The notes under the pieces were generated by a model that did not search any database, was not told the origin of the DNA, and worked only from the letters and a program-made list of their open reading frames with translations. From an uncultured Bacilli bacterium (GTDB taxonomy: Bacteria; Bacillota_I; Bacilli_A; RF39; UBA660): a stretch of 7,588 bases of DNA. A program made the position numbers and the translations under genes. The stretch covers positions 1 through 7,588 of the forward strand of contig CANPZJ010000036.1 of assembly GCA_947588795.1 (NCBI GenBank). Direction: 5' to 3'. Shown one piece after another: positions 1-6,022 of the stretch (position 1 is its first letter; every line of letters starts with the position of its first letter).

Positions 1-12
1 AGTCTTTTAATC

Positions 13-37
13 CCACTCGTCTAACGAGTGGTTTTTT
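13..37 (+). terminator. Rho-independent terminator of a rightward gene outside the window
   Basis: An 8-bp perfect stem (ccactcgt at 13-20 with acgagtgg at 24-31) with a 3-nt loop is followed directly by six T residues (32-37). This is the standard layout of an intrinsic terminator on the plus strand. No rightward gene lies between it and the left edge, so it should end a gene or RNA located to the left of the window. It faces the terminator of the leftward operon at 80-102, so transcription converges here. Confidence 0.75.
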
Positions 38-39
38 GA

Positions 40-60
40 TGGCTTGCCCAAGGCAAGCCA
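40..60. repeat. Perfect 9-bp hairpin between two terminators
   Basis: The arms tggcttgcc (40-48) and ggcaagcca (52-60) are perfect reverse complements separated by caa. It is G+C-rich for this window. Neither strand has a T-run after the stem: the plus strand continues cacccttaaa, and the minus strand continues into an A-run. It is therefore not a convincing terminator on its own. It may be a copy of a small dispersed palindromic repeat or a backup transcript-end structure. Confidence 0.5.
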
Positions 61-79
61 CACCCTTAAAGGTTAATAG

Positions 80-102
80 AAAAAGATGCTTTTTAGCATC
101 TT
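80..102 (-). terminator. Rho-independent terminator of the three-gene leftward operon
   Basis: Read on the minus strand, aagatgct (102-95) pairs with agcatctt (90-83) around a 4-nt AAAA loop, and a run of U (84-80) follows. The stem starts inside the stop codon of the 95-aa gene, so this is the end of that operon's transcript. Confidence 0.75.
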
Positions 103-388
103 ATAAATATTCAACTACTTTAATATTTTTCTTAATTTTTTCAATTAAATCTTCTGGTTCATATTTAGCAAAGATTTCAACAAAATTACTATGATCAAGT
201 AAGAACATATCATAATATTCTAAAAACACTTCTTGATAATTAGTAATTCCTAAATCTTTTAAATATTTAATGTTTTCACCAACTAATTTTTTGTTTTCTT
301 TAATGCCATCAATTAGTTTTTTAGGAGAATTATTTAAGAATTCAGCAATATCTTCTTTGGAAAAATCATACTTTTCTAAAAATTTCAT
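101..388 (-). CDS. Small helical protein of unknown function, third gene of operon
   Basis: I do not recognise this 95-aa protein. It is lysine- and glutamate-rich, predicted to be almost wholly alpha-helical, with no signal peptide or membrane segment. It resembles the C-terminal domain of the first gene of the operon (1160-2251): residues 7-95 line up with residues 261-353 there at nearly equal length. Shared landmarks are a (Y/L)DF(S/T)xxxD(I/L) start at residues 7-14 and a KY(E/D)xExLxxxI segment near the end. Residues 4-13 (LEKYDFSKED) also match LEKFDFSEDE in the middle of that protein. The start ATG overlaps the TGA stop of the preceding gene (ATGA, 385-388), with an AGAGG ribosome site at 398-402, so its translation is coupled. 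The terminator begins in its stop codon. It is probably a partner or paralogue of the first protein. Confidence 0.85.
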   Translation of the reverse strand: MKFLEKYDFSKEDIAEFLNNSPKKLIDGIKENKKLVGENIKYLKDLGITNYQEVFLEYYDMFLLDHSNFVEIFAKYEPEDLIEKIKKNIKVVEYL

Positions 389-1149
389 GCAGCTCTACCT
401 CTTCCTACATCATAAGTTTCTTGTTCAATATCATTAAAACGATATACATTATCATTATTTTCATATTCACTTTGACTTCTTAACGCATCAAGTTCGGCAA
501 GTTGTGCTTCTAAATCTTTTTTAATATCCTCAAAAGATGTTGTTTGTGATTCAATATCATTTAAATCAGCTTCTGCTTGCATATAATCACGAACATCTTC
601 ATGGTCTTTATCTTGAACTTCTACTTCATCTTTTGGCATTTCTACTTTAGGCACTACTAAATCAATTGGTTCACTTTCTTCCATTGAAATATCTTCAAGG
701 GCCGTCTCATGTGATGTTTCAGATGGAGTGTCCATTGTAGGTGCAAGTCCACTTACTTCTTTTTGAAACAAGCTTTCATTGAAAAGAAAATCTTTATACG
801 TTCCATCTTCATTTTTATATGGAATGCCATATTGAATACAATAAATTATCCTTTTATATTTATCTAATCCATTACCACTTAAACGATTCAAATCTTCTGA
901 ATAAATGCCAGGTTCATGAACTTCTTCAACAAAATCATAATTTTTTTCAATTTTACTGGCAGGATTAGTTAAAACCTTAACTTCTCTTGCTTTAGTAATT
1001 CTTTCACCTTTTTTAGCAAGTACATCTAATACTGCTTTCATTTCTTCAACACTTACTAGTGATACAGAAGCAATAAATTTTTCCTCAACTTTCGCTCTCT
1101 CATCTTCTGACAAATTTAATAAATCAAGTTTTTCTTTTAATGTTTCCAT
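385..1149 (-). CDS. Acidic, partly disordered protein of unknown function, second gene of operon
   Basis: I do not recognise this 254-aa protein. Residues 1-58 form short helices (LDLLNLSEDERAKVEEKF, then a lysine-rich helix ending near 58). Residues 82-132 contain a second folded-looking segment with an IIYCIQYGIPY core and an aromatic-rich tail. Residues 135-205 are acidic and low in hydrophobic residues, so probably disordered. Residues 206-226 look like a short coiled coil, and the C-terminus is polar. No signal peptide or membrane helix is visible, so it is likely cytoplasmic. I chose the ATG at 1149 because a perfect AGGAGG (1156-1161) lies six bases upstream. The longer frame from 1170 would start inside the preceding gene with no ribosome site. 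The AGGAGG overlaps the TAG stop of the upstream gene, which implies coupled translation. Confidence 0.85.
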   Translation of the reverse strand: METLKEKLDLLNLSEDERAKVEEKFIASVSLVSVEEMKAVLDVLAKKGERITKAREVKVLTNPASKIEKNYDFVEEVHEPGIYSEDLNRLSGNGLDKYKRIIYCIQYGIPYKNEDGTYKDFLFNESLFQKEVSGLAPTMDTPSETSHETALEDISMEESEPIDLVVPKVEMPKDEVEVQDKDHEDVRDYMQAEADLNDIESQTTSFEDIKKDLEAQLAELDALRSQSEYENNDNVYRFNDIEQETYDVGRGRAA

Positions 1150-1161
1150 TTTAGACCTCCT
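1149..1161 (-). promoter_or_regulatory. Ribosome binding site overlapping upstream stop codon
   Basis: AGGAGG (complement of 1156-1161) lies six bases before the ATG at 1149 and shares bases with the TAG stop (1160-1162) of the preceding gene. It decides the start of the 254-aa gene and suggests that ribosomes ending the first gene re-initiate on the second. Confidence 0.8.
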
Positions 1162-2251
1162 AATAAGCAATTAATGGTACTTTTCTTGGATCAAGACCAC
1201 TATCTCTTAAAGTATTAATCATATTTTCTAATTTTTCATTATCATATTTAACTAAAACACCAGGATTTAAATAAATATCAAATGGTTCTTTACCAACTTC
1301 TAATAATTGATTTATTTTTTGTTCAAATTCTTTATCATATAAAAGTTCAACACTATCGATAAATAAGTCTAACTTAAGATCATGGCTTTTAGCAAATTCT
1401 ACATTTCTTCTTAAATCAGTTTCATTATAATTAGCAAGAATCTTTTCTAAATCATTATTAGTAAAATCTAAATAATCAAAGCCAAGTTCAGTAAGAAGAG
1501 ATATTAATTCATCTTTTGGAGATAATGGCATATCTTCAGATTCTTCTATGTCTTCTTCGACATTTTCTTTTGCTTCAGCAAATACTTCAGAAATACTCTT
1601 ACCTGGTTGTTCAGCATTTTTTAATCTTTCTTCATATTCATATAAAGCATCTTCTGGGAACATTAATATTTTTGCAGCTTCTCGACATTCATCTTCACTA
1701 AAATCAAATTTTTCTAGTAATGATGTAATAGAATCTCTTGTTATATTAATATTACCATTTAAAGCAAGTTCAAAATATTCATTTAATCTTGTTTGATTTT
1801 CTAGAGCTTCATCTTTTCTAATTGCAAGTTCTTCAATTGTTGCAATTGCAGTATTCATTTCTGTTTCAACTTTAACAAGTTCATCTTGAGCAGTTTTAGT
1901 TTCTTCTTGAACTTTATTAATAGTCTCTGGAAGAGACTTACTAATTTGTTCACTTAGTTTATCAGGATTAAAATCTATTTTTAATTTATCTAAAACAGTT
2001 TTAAAATCATCAGTTTTAATATTGCTTAAAGCTGTAACTAAATTTTCTCCTTGTTCTCCTAAAACTCTTTCTTCTTCTGTTAAATTTTCAATTTTTTCTT
2101 GTAATGTTGCTTTTTCACTAGTAGTTCTTTCTTTAGTATCTTCAGCTAGTTCTCTTTCTTTTTCCATTTTAGAAAGTACTACGCTATCTTCACCACGCAA
2201 GTTATATAATTTATCTAATAACTTGGTCATATCTGCAGTTAACATCTTCAT
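1160..2251 (-). CDS. Coiled-coil protein with helical-repeat C-terminus, first gene of operon
   Basis: I do not recognise this 363-aa protein. Residues about 22-75 and 97-157 are rich in E, K, Q and L with heptad-like spacing and look like two coiled coils separated by a short folded segment. Residues 168-212 form a small helical unit containing LEKFDFSEDE (179-188). Residues 213-245 are an acidic linker. Residues 246-363 form a helical domain beginning LTELGFDYLDF, which resembles the whole of the 95-aa third gene. There is no signal peptide or membrane segment, so a cytoplasmic structural or scaffolding role is plausible but not shown. The ATG at 2251 is preferred to the in-frame GTG at 2260: the AGAGGGA ribosome site sits directly against the GTG but 9-10 bases before the ATG. 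It is the first gene after the promoter at 2280-2308. Confidence 0.85.
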   Translation of the reverse strand: MKMLTADMTKLLDKLYNLRGEDSVVLSKMEKERELAEDTKERTTSEKATLQEKIENLTEEERVLGEQGENLVTALSNIKTDDFKTVLDKLKIDFNPDKLSEQISKSLPETINKVQEETKTAQDELVKVETEMNTAIATIEELAIRKDEALENQTRLNEYFELALNGNINITRDSITSLLEKFDFSEDECREAAKILMFPEDALYEYEERLKNAEQPGKSISEVFAEAKENVEEDIEESEDMPLSPKDELISLLTELGFDYLDFTNNDLEKILANYNETDLRRNVEFAKSHDLKLDLFIDSVELLYDKEFEQKINQLLEVGKEPFDIYLNPGVLVKYDNEKLENMINTLRDSGLDPRKVPLIAY

Positions 2252-2279
2252 CGTAACCACTCCCTCTTATTATAAGTAA

Positions 2280-2308
2280 ATTATATCAAACGAAGTTTTA
2301 TTTGTAAA
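2280..2308 (-). promoter_or_regulatory. Sigma-70/SigA-type promoter of the three-gene operon
   Basis: On the minus strand a -35 box TTTACA (2308-2303, five of six to consensus) is separated by 17 bases from a perfect -10 TATAAT (2285-2280). The -10 is preceded by TGA, giving an extended TGnTATAAT. Transcription should start near 2273, about 20 bases before the first gene's ATG. The promoter lies after the sigH terminator, so the operon is an independent unit and is not merely a continuation of rlmB-sigH. Confidence 0.75.
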
Positions 2309-2330
2309 TAACTATTGCCATTTTTAATTA

Positions 2331-2351
2331 AAAAAATGCGATTTATTCGCA
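2331..2351 (-). terminator. Probable terminator after the sigH-like gene
   Basis: On the minus strand TGCGA (2351-2347) and TCGCA (2341-2337) form a 5-bp stem with a 5-nt loop, followed by six U residues (2336-2331). The stem starts immediately after the TAG stop of the sigma-factor gene. The stem is short, so termination may be incomplete. Confidence 0.6.
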
Positions 2352-2981
2352 CTATTTTCTTCTTGTTAATATATTTTTAATTTTAATTTTTATTCTTTGA
2401 ATAGTATTATCAATTTGTTTAGGATTTTTATTTAAAATATGCGCTATTTCTTGATAATCAAATCCTCTACTTTTTAAAACAAATACTTCATATTCTTTAT
2501 TTGTTAATACTTTTTTTATTTCTTTAATTAATTCATCATATTCTTCTTGTTCAGCGATATTTTTTAAGGGATCAGTATTATTTTCATCACTTAATGTTTC
2601 AATTAAAGAGCCATTATTATCATCATAAATAAAATCAAGTGAATAAGAGTCTTGCATTATTTTATATTTGTCTCTACTATATTTTCTAATAACCCCATTT
2701 AATCTTCTCTCAATACAAAGAGTTATAAAAGTAGGTAGTGATGAATCTTTATCTTCTTGAAAACTATATAATGCATCACTAAAACCAACTGTACATTCAC
2801 TATATAATTCTTGATAATCTATTTTTAAAGCACTTAACCAATGTTGATATTTTTTTAATAGAATATCAATAATAAACTTATATTTATAAAAGAGCATATT
2901 TTTTGCATCTTCATCATCTTCACGATATAACATAAGAAGTTCGCTATCATTGGTTTTTTCTAAATCTAATAATTCATTCAT
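2352..2981 (-). CDS. sigH: SigH-family RNA polymerase sigma factor
   Basis: This 209-aa sigma-70-family protein directs RNA polymerase to an alternative promoter set. Region 2 spans roughly residues 25-105 (KYKFIIDILLKKY, DYQELYSECTVGFSDALYSF, then an FITLCIERRLNGVIRKYSR segment). Region 4 spans 155-205, with the helix-turn-helix around FDYQEIAHILNKNPKQIDN (174-192). The linker SYSLDFIYDD...LIETLSDENNTDPL and the ending DNTIQRIKIKIKNIL closely follow the pattern of Bacillus SigH (sigma-30), and the length is also close. In Bacillus, SigH drives transition-phase, competence and early sporulation genes; its regulon here is unknown. The gene starts inside the stop codon of rlmB (ATGA, 2978-2981), so the two are cotranscribed and coupled. 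No separate strong ribosome site is visible. The rlmB neighbour supports SigH over other sigma subfamilies. Confidence 0.85.
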   Translation of the reverse strand: MNELLDLEKTNDSELLMLYREDDEDAKNMLFYKYKFIIDILLKKYQHWLSALKIDYQELYSECTVGFSDALYSFQEDKDSSLPTFITLCIERRLNGVIRKYSRDKYKIMQDSYSLDFIYDDNNGSLIETLSDENNTDPLKNIAEQEEYDELIKEIKKVLTNKEYEVFVLKSRGFDYQEIAHILNKNPKQIDNTIQRIKIKIKNILTRRK

Positions 2982-3640
2982 TTGCGCATCATTCCATAAA
3001 TAAGTATGCCGGCTGAAACACTGGCATTTAAACTATTTAATGTTCCTTTCATGGGAATACTTATGATTACATCACTATTATCCATTACAACATTACTAAT
3101 ACCACTACCTTCATTTCCTATAACTAAAACTTTCTTATCGTTATAAGAAACTTCTTGATAATTTTCCCCAAGCATATCAGCAGCATAAATAAAATACCCT
3201 TTTTTCTTTAAAGTATTAATAGCATTAACTAAATTACTAACCATTATAATATGAACATGTTCAATGGCTCCAGCACTAACATGGACTACGGTATCATTTA
3301 CGAGTACACTTCTATCCTTAGGTATAATGATATTTTTAATCCCAGCGCATTCACAAGTACGAATAATGGCCCCAAAATTATGAGGATCTTCTAAATGATC
3401 TAATATAACCACAAAATCACTATCTAAATCATCTAATGTATAATATTTATAATCAAATATATCGATAACTATACCTTGATGATTACCATTTACCATTTTA
3501 TCAAGTCTAGATTTTGGTACAACATTATATTTTAAATTTTCACTTTTTAAATATGGAATTACTTCTTTACTACTAACAAAAATTTTTCTTATTTTTTCCT
3601 TATCTAGTTCTTTTAAAACATTTTTGCCATATACTAACAT
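2978..3640 (-). CDS. rlmB: TrmH/SpoU-family rRNA ribose methyltransferase RlmB (YacO)
   Basis: This 220-aa SPOUT-class enzyme is expected to use S-adenosylmethionine to 2'-O-methylate a guanosine in the 23S rRNA peptidyl-transferase region (G2251 in E. coli numbering). All three SpoU motifs are present: motif 1 DHLEDPHNFGAIIRT (81-95, with N88 and R94), motif 2 LVIGNEGSGIS (172-182, with E177), and motif 3 IPMKGTLNSLNASVSAG (195-211). The N-terminal substrate-binding domain (residues 1-60) is reduced but keeps the NHQG signature (53-56). The total is a little shorter than the usual 240-250 residues. The ATG at 3640 has AGGTGA (3647-3652) six bases upstream. It is first in a two-gene unit with sigH. 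In Bacillus the NYN-domain gene yacP lies between these two genes; it is absent here. Confidence 0.9.
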   Translation of the reverse strand: MLVYGKNVLKELDKEKIRKIFVSSKEVIPYLKSENLKYNVVPKSRLDKMVNGNHQGIVIDIFDYKYYTLDDLDSDFVVILDHLEDPHNFGAIIRTCECAGIKNIIIPKDRSVLVNDTVVHVSAGAIEHVHIIMVSNLVNAINTLKKKGYFIYAADMLGENYQEVSYNDKKVLVIGNEGSGISNVVMDNSDVIISIPMKGTLNSLNASVSAGILIYGMMRK

Positions 3641-3646
3641 TTTTGT

Positions 3647-3668
3647 TCACCTATGACTTATTTTACCA
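3647..3668 (-). promoter_or_regulatory. Extended -10 and short leader of rlmB-sigH
   Basis: Just upstream of rlmB the minus strand reads TGGTAAAAT (TG, one base, then TAAAAT; within about 3660-3668), then a short leader and the AGGTGA ribosome site. No good -35 box is seen at the right spacing, so it would rely on the extended -10. The ATPase gene at 4981 is preceded by a nearly identical leader with TGATAAAAT at the same distance. I see no terminator between the ATPase gene and this site, so read-through is also possible. Confidence 0.45.
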
Positions 3669-3688
3669 TATTTTTTTATTTATACATA

Positions 3689-4981
3689 CTATTTAATACA
3701 AAACACTGCATATAGTGGTACTGATTTTATATTATTTTCAAAGCCAAAATTTTTAGCAGATATTCTAATACTATATTTTGGTTTATATTTTTTTATATAT
3801 TCGTTTAAACTTTTACTACTTGATCTTCTACCACTTTTAACTTCTATGGGAATAATATCACCATCAATTTTTATTAAAAAATCTATTTCATATCTATCAA
3901 AATTATAATAATACAATTCTTTTGCTTTTGGATATAATTCACAAGCAATATAATTTTCGGTAAGAACTCCTTTATACATTTCATTTTTTTCTAAAATTAT
4001 TTCATTATAATCTAAATTAGATAGAGACCTAAGTAATCCTACATCACTTAAATATAATTTAAATTTAACTGAATTAACAAAGGCTTTAAGAGGTGATTCA
4101 TTTTTTTCTGTTAAATCACATTTTAATATCATATTACTAGCTAGTAACCAATCTAGACTACTTTCATACCTAACTTTTCTAGCATCTTTATCTACAATAC
4201 TATATTTAAAAGTATTATTAACTCTAGCAAGTTCTTTAGGTATAGAATTATATATTTGATTATTTTTAATGCCTTCAGTATTTTCTGTATATTTATTCAT
4301 ATCCGCTAAATAAGAAGTAATAATTTGCTCTTGAATTTCGAAATTTACATGTGCTAAATTGCAATCATTATCTATAAAGTTATTAATAACAGCAGGCATT
4401 CCTCCTAGTACTAAATAATTTTTATATAACATTATTGCTTTTTCATGAATAGGTTTTATTAATGCTTCATTAGTTTCATAATGTTTTTTTATTTCATTAA
4501 TTAACTTATCTTCCCCTAAAGCAATTAAATATTCTTCAAAATCCATTGGATACAAATATTTAATTGTTACTTTACCTACTGGAAAAGATGATTTAAACCG
4601 ATTAATTTTAACACCTAAAAGAGAACCAGCACATACTATTTTATAAGGTTTATCACTTTCGCAAAAATATTTTAAAGATGTTATTGCTCTTTCACTGACT
4701 TGTATTTCATCTAAAAATATTATAGTATCTTCAATATTAATATTAATATTTTTTAAAATTTCTATTTTTTCAATTATTTTATCAGGGTCAATTGTTTCAG
4801 CAAAAACTTCTCTTATATTTTCTTCTTTATCTAAATTAATATAAATATAATTAGGAAAATTATTTTGGCAAAATTCCTCTAATATATAGGTTTTACCTGT
4901 TTGTCTTGCCCCAATTAACATAAGTGGCATTTTATAATCTTTTTGCCATTTTTTTAAATCTTCTTCTATTTTTCTATACAT
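3689..4981 (-). CDS. AAA-type ATPase with DUF4143 C-terminal domain
   Basis: This 430-aa protein is a full-length member of the P-loop ATPase family with a DUF4143 C-terminal region that is widespread in gut Firmicutes, Bacteroidetes and archaea. Walker A is GARQTGKT (24-31), Walker B is IIFLDEIQ (87-94), and a sensor-like AGSLLG follows (118-123). The LGGMPAVI segment is typical of the family. The C-terminus has a PD-(D/E)xK-like signature: EIDF (365-368, D367) and PIEVKSG (378-384, E380 and K382), which suggests a nuclease-related fold. The cellular role of the family is not settled; it is often found in accessory regions and is cited as a possible defence or mobile-element function. The ATG at 4981 has a TAGGTGG ribosome site. 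No transmembrane segments are visible. It sits alone between rlmB and the kinase gene and has its own promoter and operator-like repeats upstream. Confidence 0.9.
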   Translation of the reverse strand: MYRKIEEDLKKWQKDYKMPLMLIGARQTGKTYILEEFCQNNFPNYIYINLDKEENIREVFAETIDPDKIIEKIEILKNININIEDTIIFLDEIQVSERAITSLKYFCESDKPYKIVCAGSLLGVKINRFKSSFPVGKVTIKYLYPMDFEEYLIALGEDKLINEIKKHYETNEALIKPIHEKAIMLYKNYLVLGGMPAVINNFIDNDCNLAHVNFEIQEQIITSYLADMNKYTENTEGIKNNQIYNSIPKELARVNNTFKYSIVDKDARKVRYESSLDWLLASNMILKCDLTEKNESPLKAFVNSVKFKLYLSDVGLLRSLSNLDYNEIILEKNEMYKGVLTENYIACELYPKAKELYYYNFDRYEIDFLIKIDGDIIPIEVKSGRRSSSKSLNEYIKKYKPKYSIRISAKNFGFENNIKSVPLYAVFCIK

Positions 4982-4987
4982 TTTTGT

Positions 4988-5009
4988 CCACCTATATTTA
5001 TTTTATCAC
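4988..5009 (-). promoter_or_regulatory. Extended -10 and short leader of the ATPase gene
   Basis: The minus strand reads TGATAAAAT (about 5009-5001), a TGnTAAAAT extended -10, then a short leader and AGGTGG before the ATG at 4981. A convincing -35 box is not visible. The two palindromic operator-like copies at 5011-5034 and 5043-5065 lie immediately upstream. A protein bound at the nearer copy would cover the -10/-35 spacer and probably repress the promoter. Confidence 0.5.
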
Positions 5010-5010
5010 A

Positions 5011-5034
5011 TTTTCGTACAAAATGTACACAAAA
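5011..5034. promoter_or_regulatory. Operator-like inverted repeat, copy 1 (degenerate)
   Basis: The sequence ttttcgtaca (5011-5020), three A, then tgtac followed by acaaaa is a near-palindrome with the same left half as copy 2; the right half differs around 5029-5030. Its centre (5022) lies 32 bp from the centre of copy 2 (5054), about three helical turns, so two bound dimers would sit on the same face of the DNA. Confidence 0.6.
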
Positions 5035-5038
5035 GCAA

Positions 5039-5069
5039 TAAATTTTCGTACATTTTGTACGAAAATTTA
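5039..5069. promoter_or_regulatory. Operator-like perfect inverted repeat, copy 2, just after the kinase gene
   Basis: A 14-bp arm (5039-5052, taaattttcgtaca) is perfectly complementary to 5056-5069, with a TTT centre. The core GTACATTTTGTAC with TTTTC/GAAAA flanks looks like a dimer-binding operator upstream of the ATPase gene. Because it begins nine bases after the kinase stop codon, it could also help end the kinase transcript. However, the U-tract after it on the minus strand is interrupted (TTGCTTTT), and the second copy favours an operator. Confidence 0.6.
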
Positions 5070-5077
5070 CATTTCAA

Positions 5078-6022
5078 CTATTTACTTTCATTCAATTTAT
5101 TATATATTGGTTTCAAAACTTTCTCATATTTATATACTATACTTTCATAATATAACTTTCGTTGTGAATCTGTTAAAACCGGCAAATCATCATAACTAGA
5201 TGGAATACTAGCAAATAATTCTTTAATTTTATTTAAATCAATTTTAGGAGTTATTCTAAGTATAGCATTATTCAAATCTTCGTTATCCATTTTTTCCATG
5301 AATTTTAAAGGATTAATTCTTTTACCATCTTTTAAAAATGAAGATACTGAACTATCATATATTACTTGTTTCATTTTAAAAGAATCACTTAAAATTGAAT
5401 TAATTTTTTCATCTCCTGATTTACTATAGAAAGCTGCTCCATTATCATACACCGGAGGTATTCTTAAATTCATTGTATTATGGTCTAAAATTAGTCCCCA
5501 ATTATTATCATTTCGGTCATTATTACTAATTAAGGCATCCACTACAAACATATCCCAAAATCTCATCTTTAATTCAGGTATTTTTTCAAAAAAACTATTA
5601 TTATTCATTATAATAATTATTTCTTCTATATCAGTTCCAGTATTTTCTTTACTAGATGATGATAATTCTTCTATTTCTTTTTCAATATTTTCATCATAAT
5701 CATTTTTTAGGGAATTATAATCTAAAATTGTCTCATTATTTTTTAAAAAATCTTTACAAGCCACGACAATTTTGCCATTAGCAACTCCTAGTAACGTTTC
5801 ATGAACATCAAAACCTAACAAACTATAAATATGTGAACCTAGATATTCTGATATTGGTGAAGTAGTATAAGACAAACCAACAACATTCATACTTTTAGTA
5901 GATTTAGGATATTTTAAAAACCATCTTTCACCATTTAATATAATTCCTTTTTTACTACCACTATGTCCACCATAAGTTATACCACTTACTGTAGCATTAT
6001 CAAAATTTTCGATTTTAATCAT
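5078..6022 (-). CDS. HipA/CtkA-like serine/threonine kinase, short form
   Basis: This 314-aa protein carries the HipA-type kinase core without the N-terminal subdomain found in E. coli HipA (about 440 aa). It is therefore closer in size to the compact CtkA-type kinases. Seen in order: a glycine-rich loop YGGHSGSKKG (17-26), a likely ATP-binding lysine in WFLKYPK (K37), a helix with SEYLGSHIYSLLG (58-70), the catalytic loop NNDRNDNN (167-174, with D169 as catalytic base and N174 as metal ligand), and YDNGAAF (192-198, with D193 as second metal ligand). All key residues are present, so it should be active. Residues 115-140 form an acidic, serine-rich insert. I start it at 6022 because GGGTGG lies just upstream. 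This start overlaps the 87-aa gene by 8 nt, implying coupled translation. HipA kinases phosphorylate tRNA synthetases or other targets as toxins; the target here is unknown. Confidence 0.85.
   Translation of the reverse strand: MIKIENFDNATVSGITYGGHSGSKKGIILNGERWFLKYPKSTKSMNVVGLSYTTSPISEYLGSHIYSLLGFDVHETLLGVANGKIVVACKDFLKNNETILDYNSLKNDYDENIEKEIEELSSSSKENTGTDIEEIIIIMNNNSFFEKIPELKMRFWDMFVVDALISNNDRNDNNWGLILDHNTMNLRIPPVYDNGAAFYSKSGDEKINSILSDSFKMKQVIYDSSVSSFLKDGKRINPLKFMEKMDNEDLNNAILRITPKIDLNKIKELFASIPSSYDDLPVLTDSQRKLYYESIVYKYEKVLKPIYNKLNESK

Noticed and set aside
1516..2279. Plus-strand open frames at 1516-1701, 1548-1796 and 2022-2279
   Set aside because: They are antisense to the 363-aa coiled-coil gene, rich in S, F and L as expected for the complement of a Glu/Lys/Asp/Asn-rich gene. 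They have no ribosome site or family match.
2978..2981. Possibility that the organism uses the Mycoplasma code (TGA = Trp)
   Set aside because: TGA ends both rlmB and the 254-aa gene in clean ATGA overlaps, and tryptophans in the kinase and the transposase are TGG where I checked.
4924..5199. Plus-strand open frame of 91 codons that looks membrane-like
   Set aside because: It spans the ATPase start, the operator repeats and the kinase end on the opposite strand. Its F/I/Y-rich translation is an artefact of A/T-rich antisense sequence.
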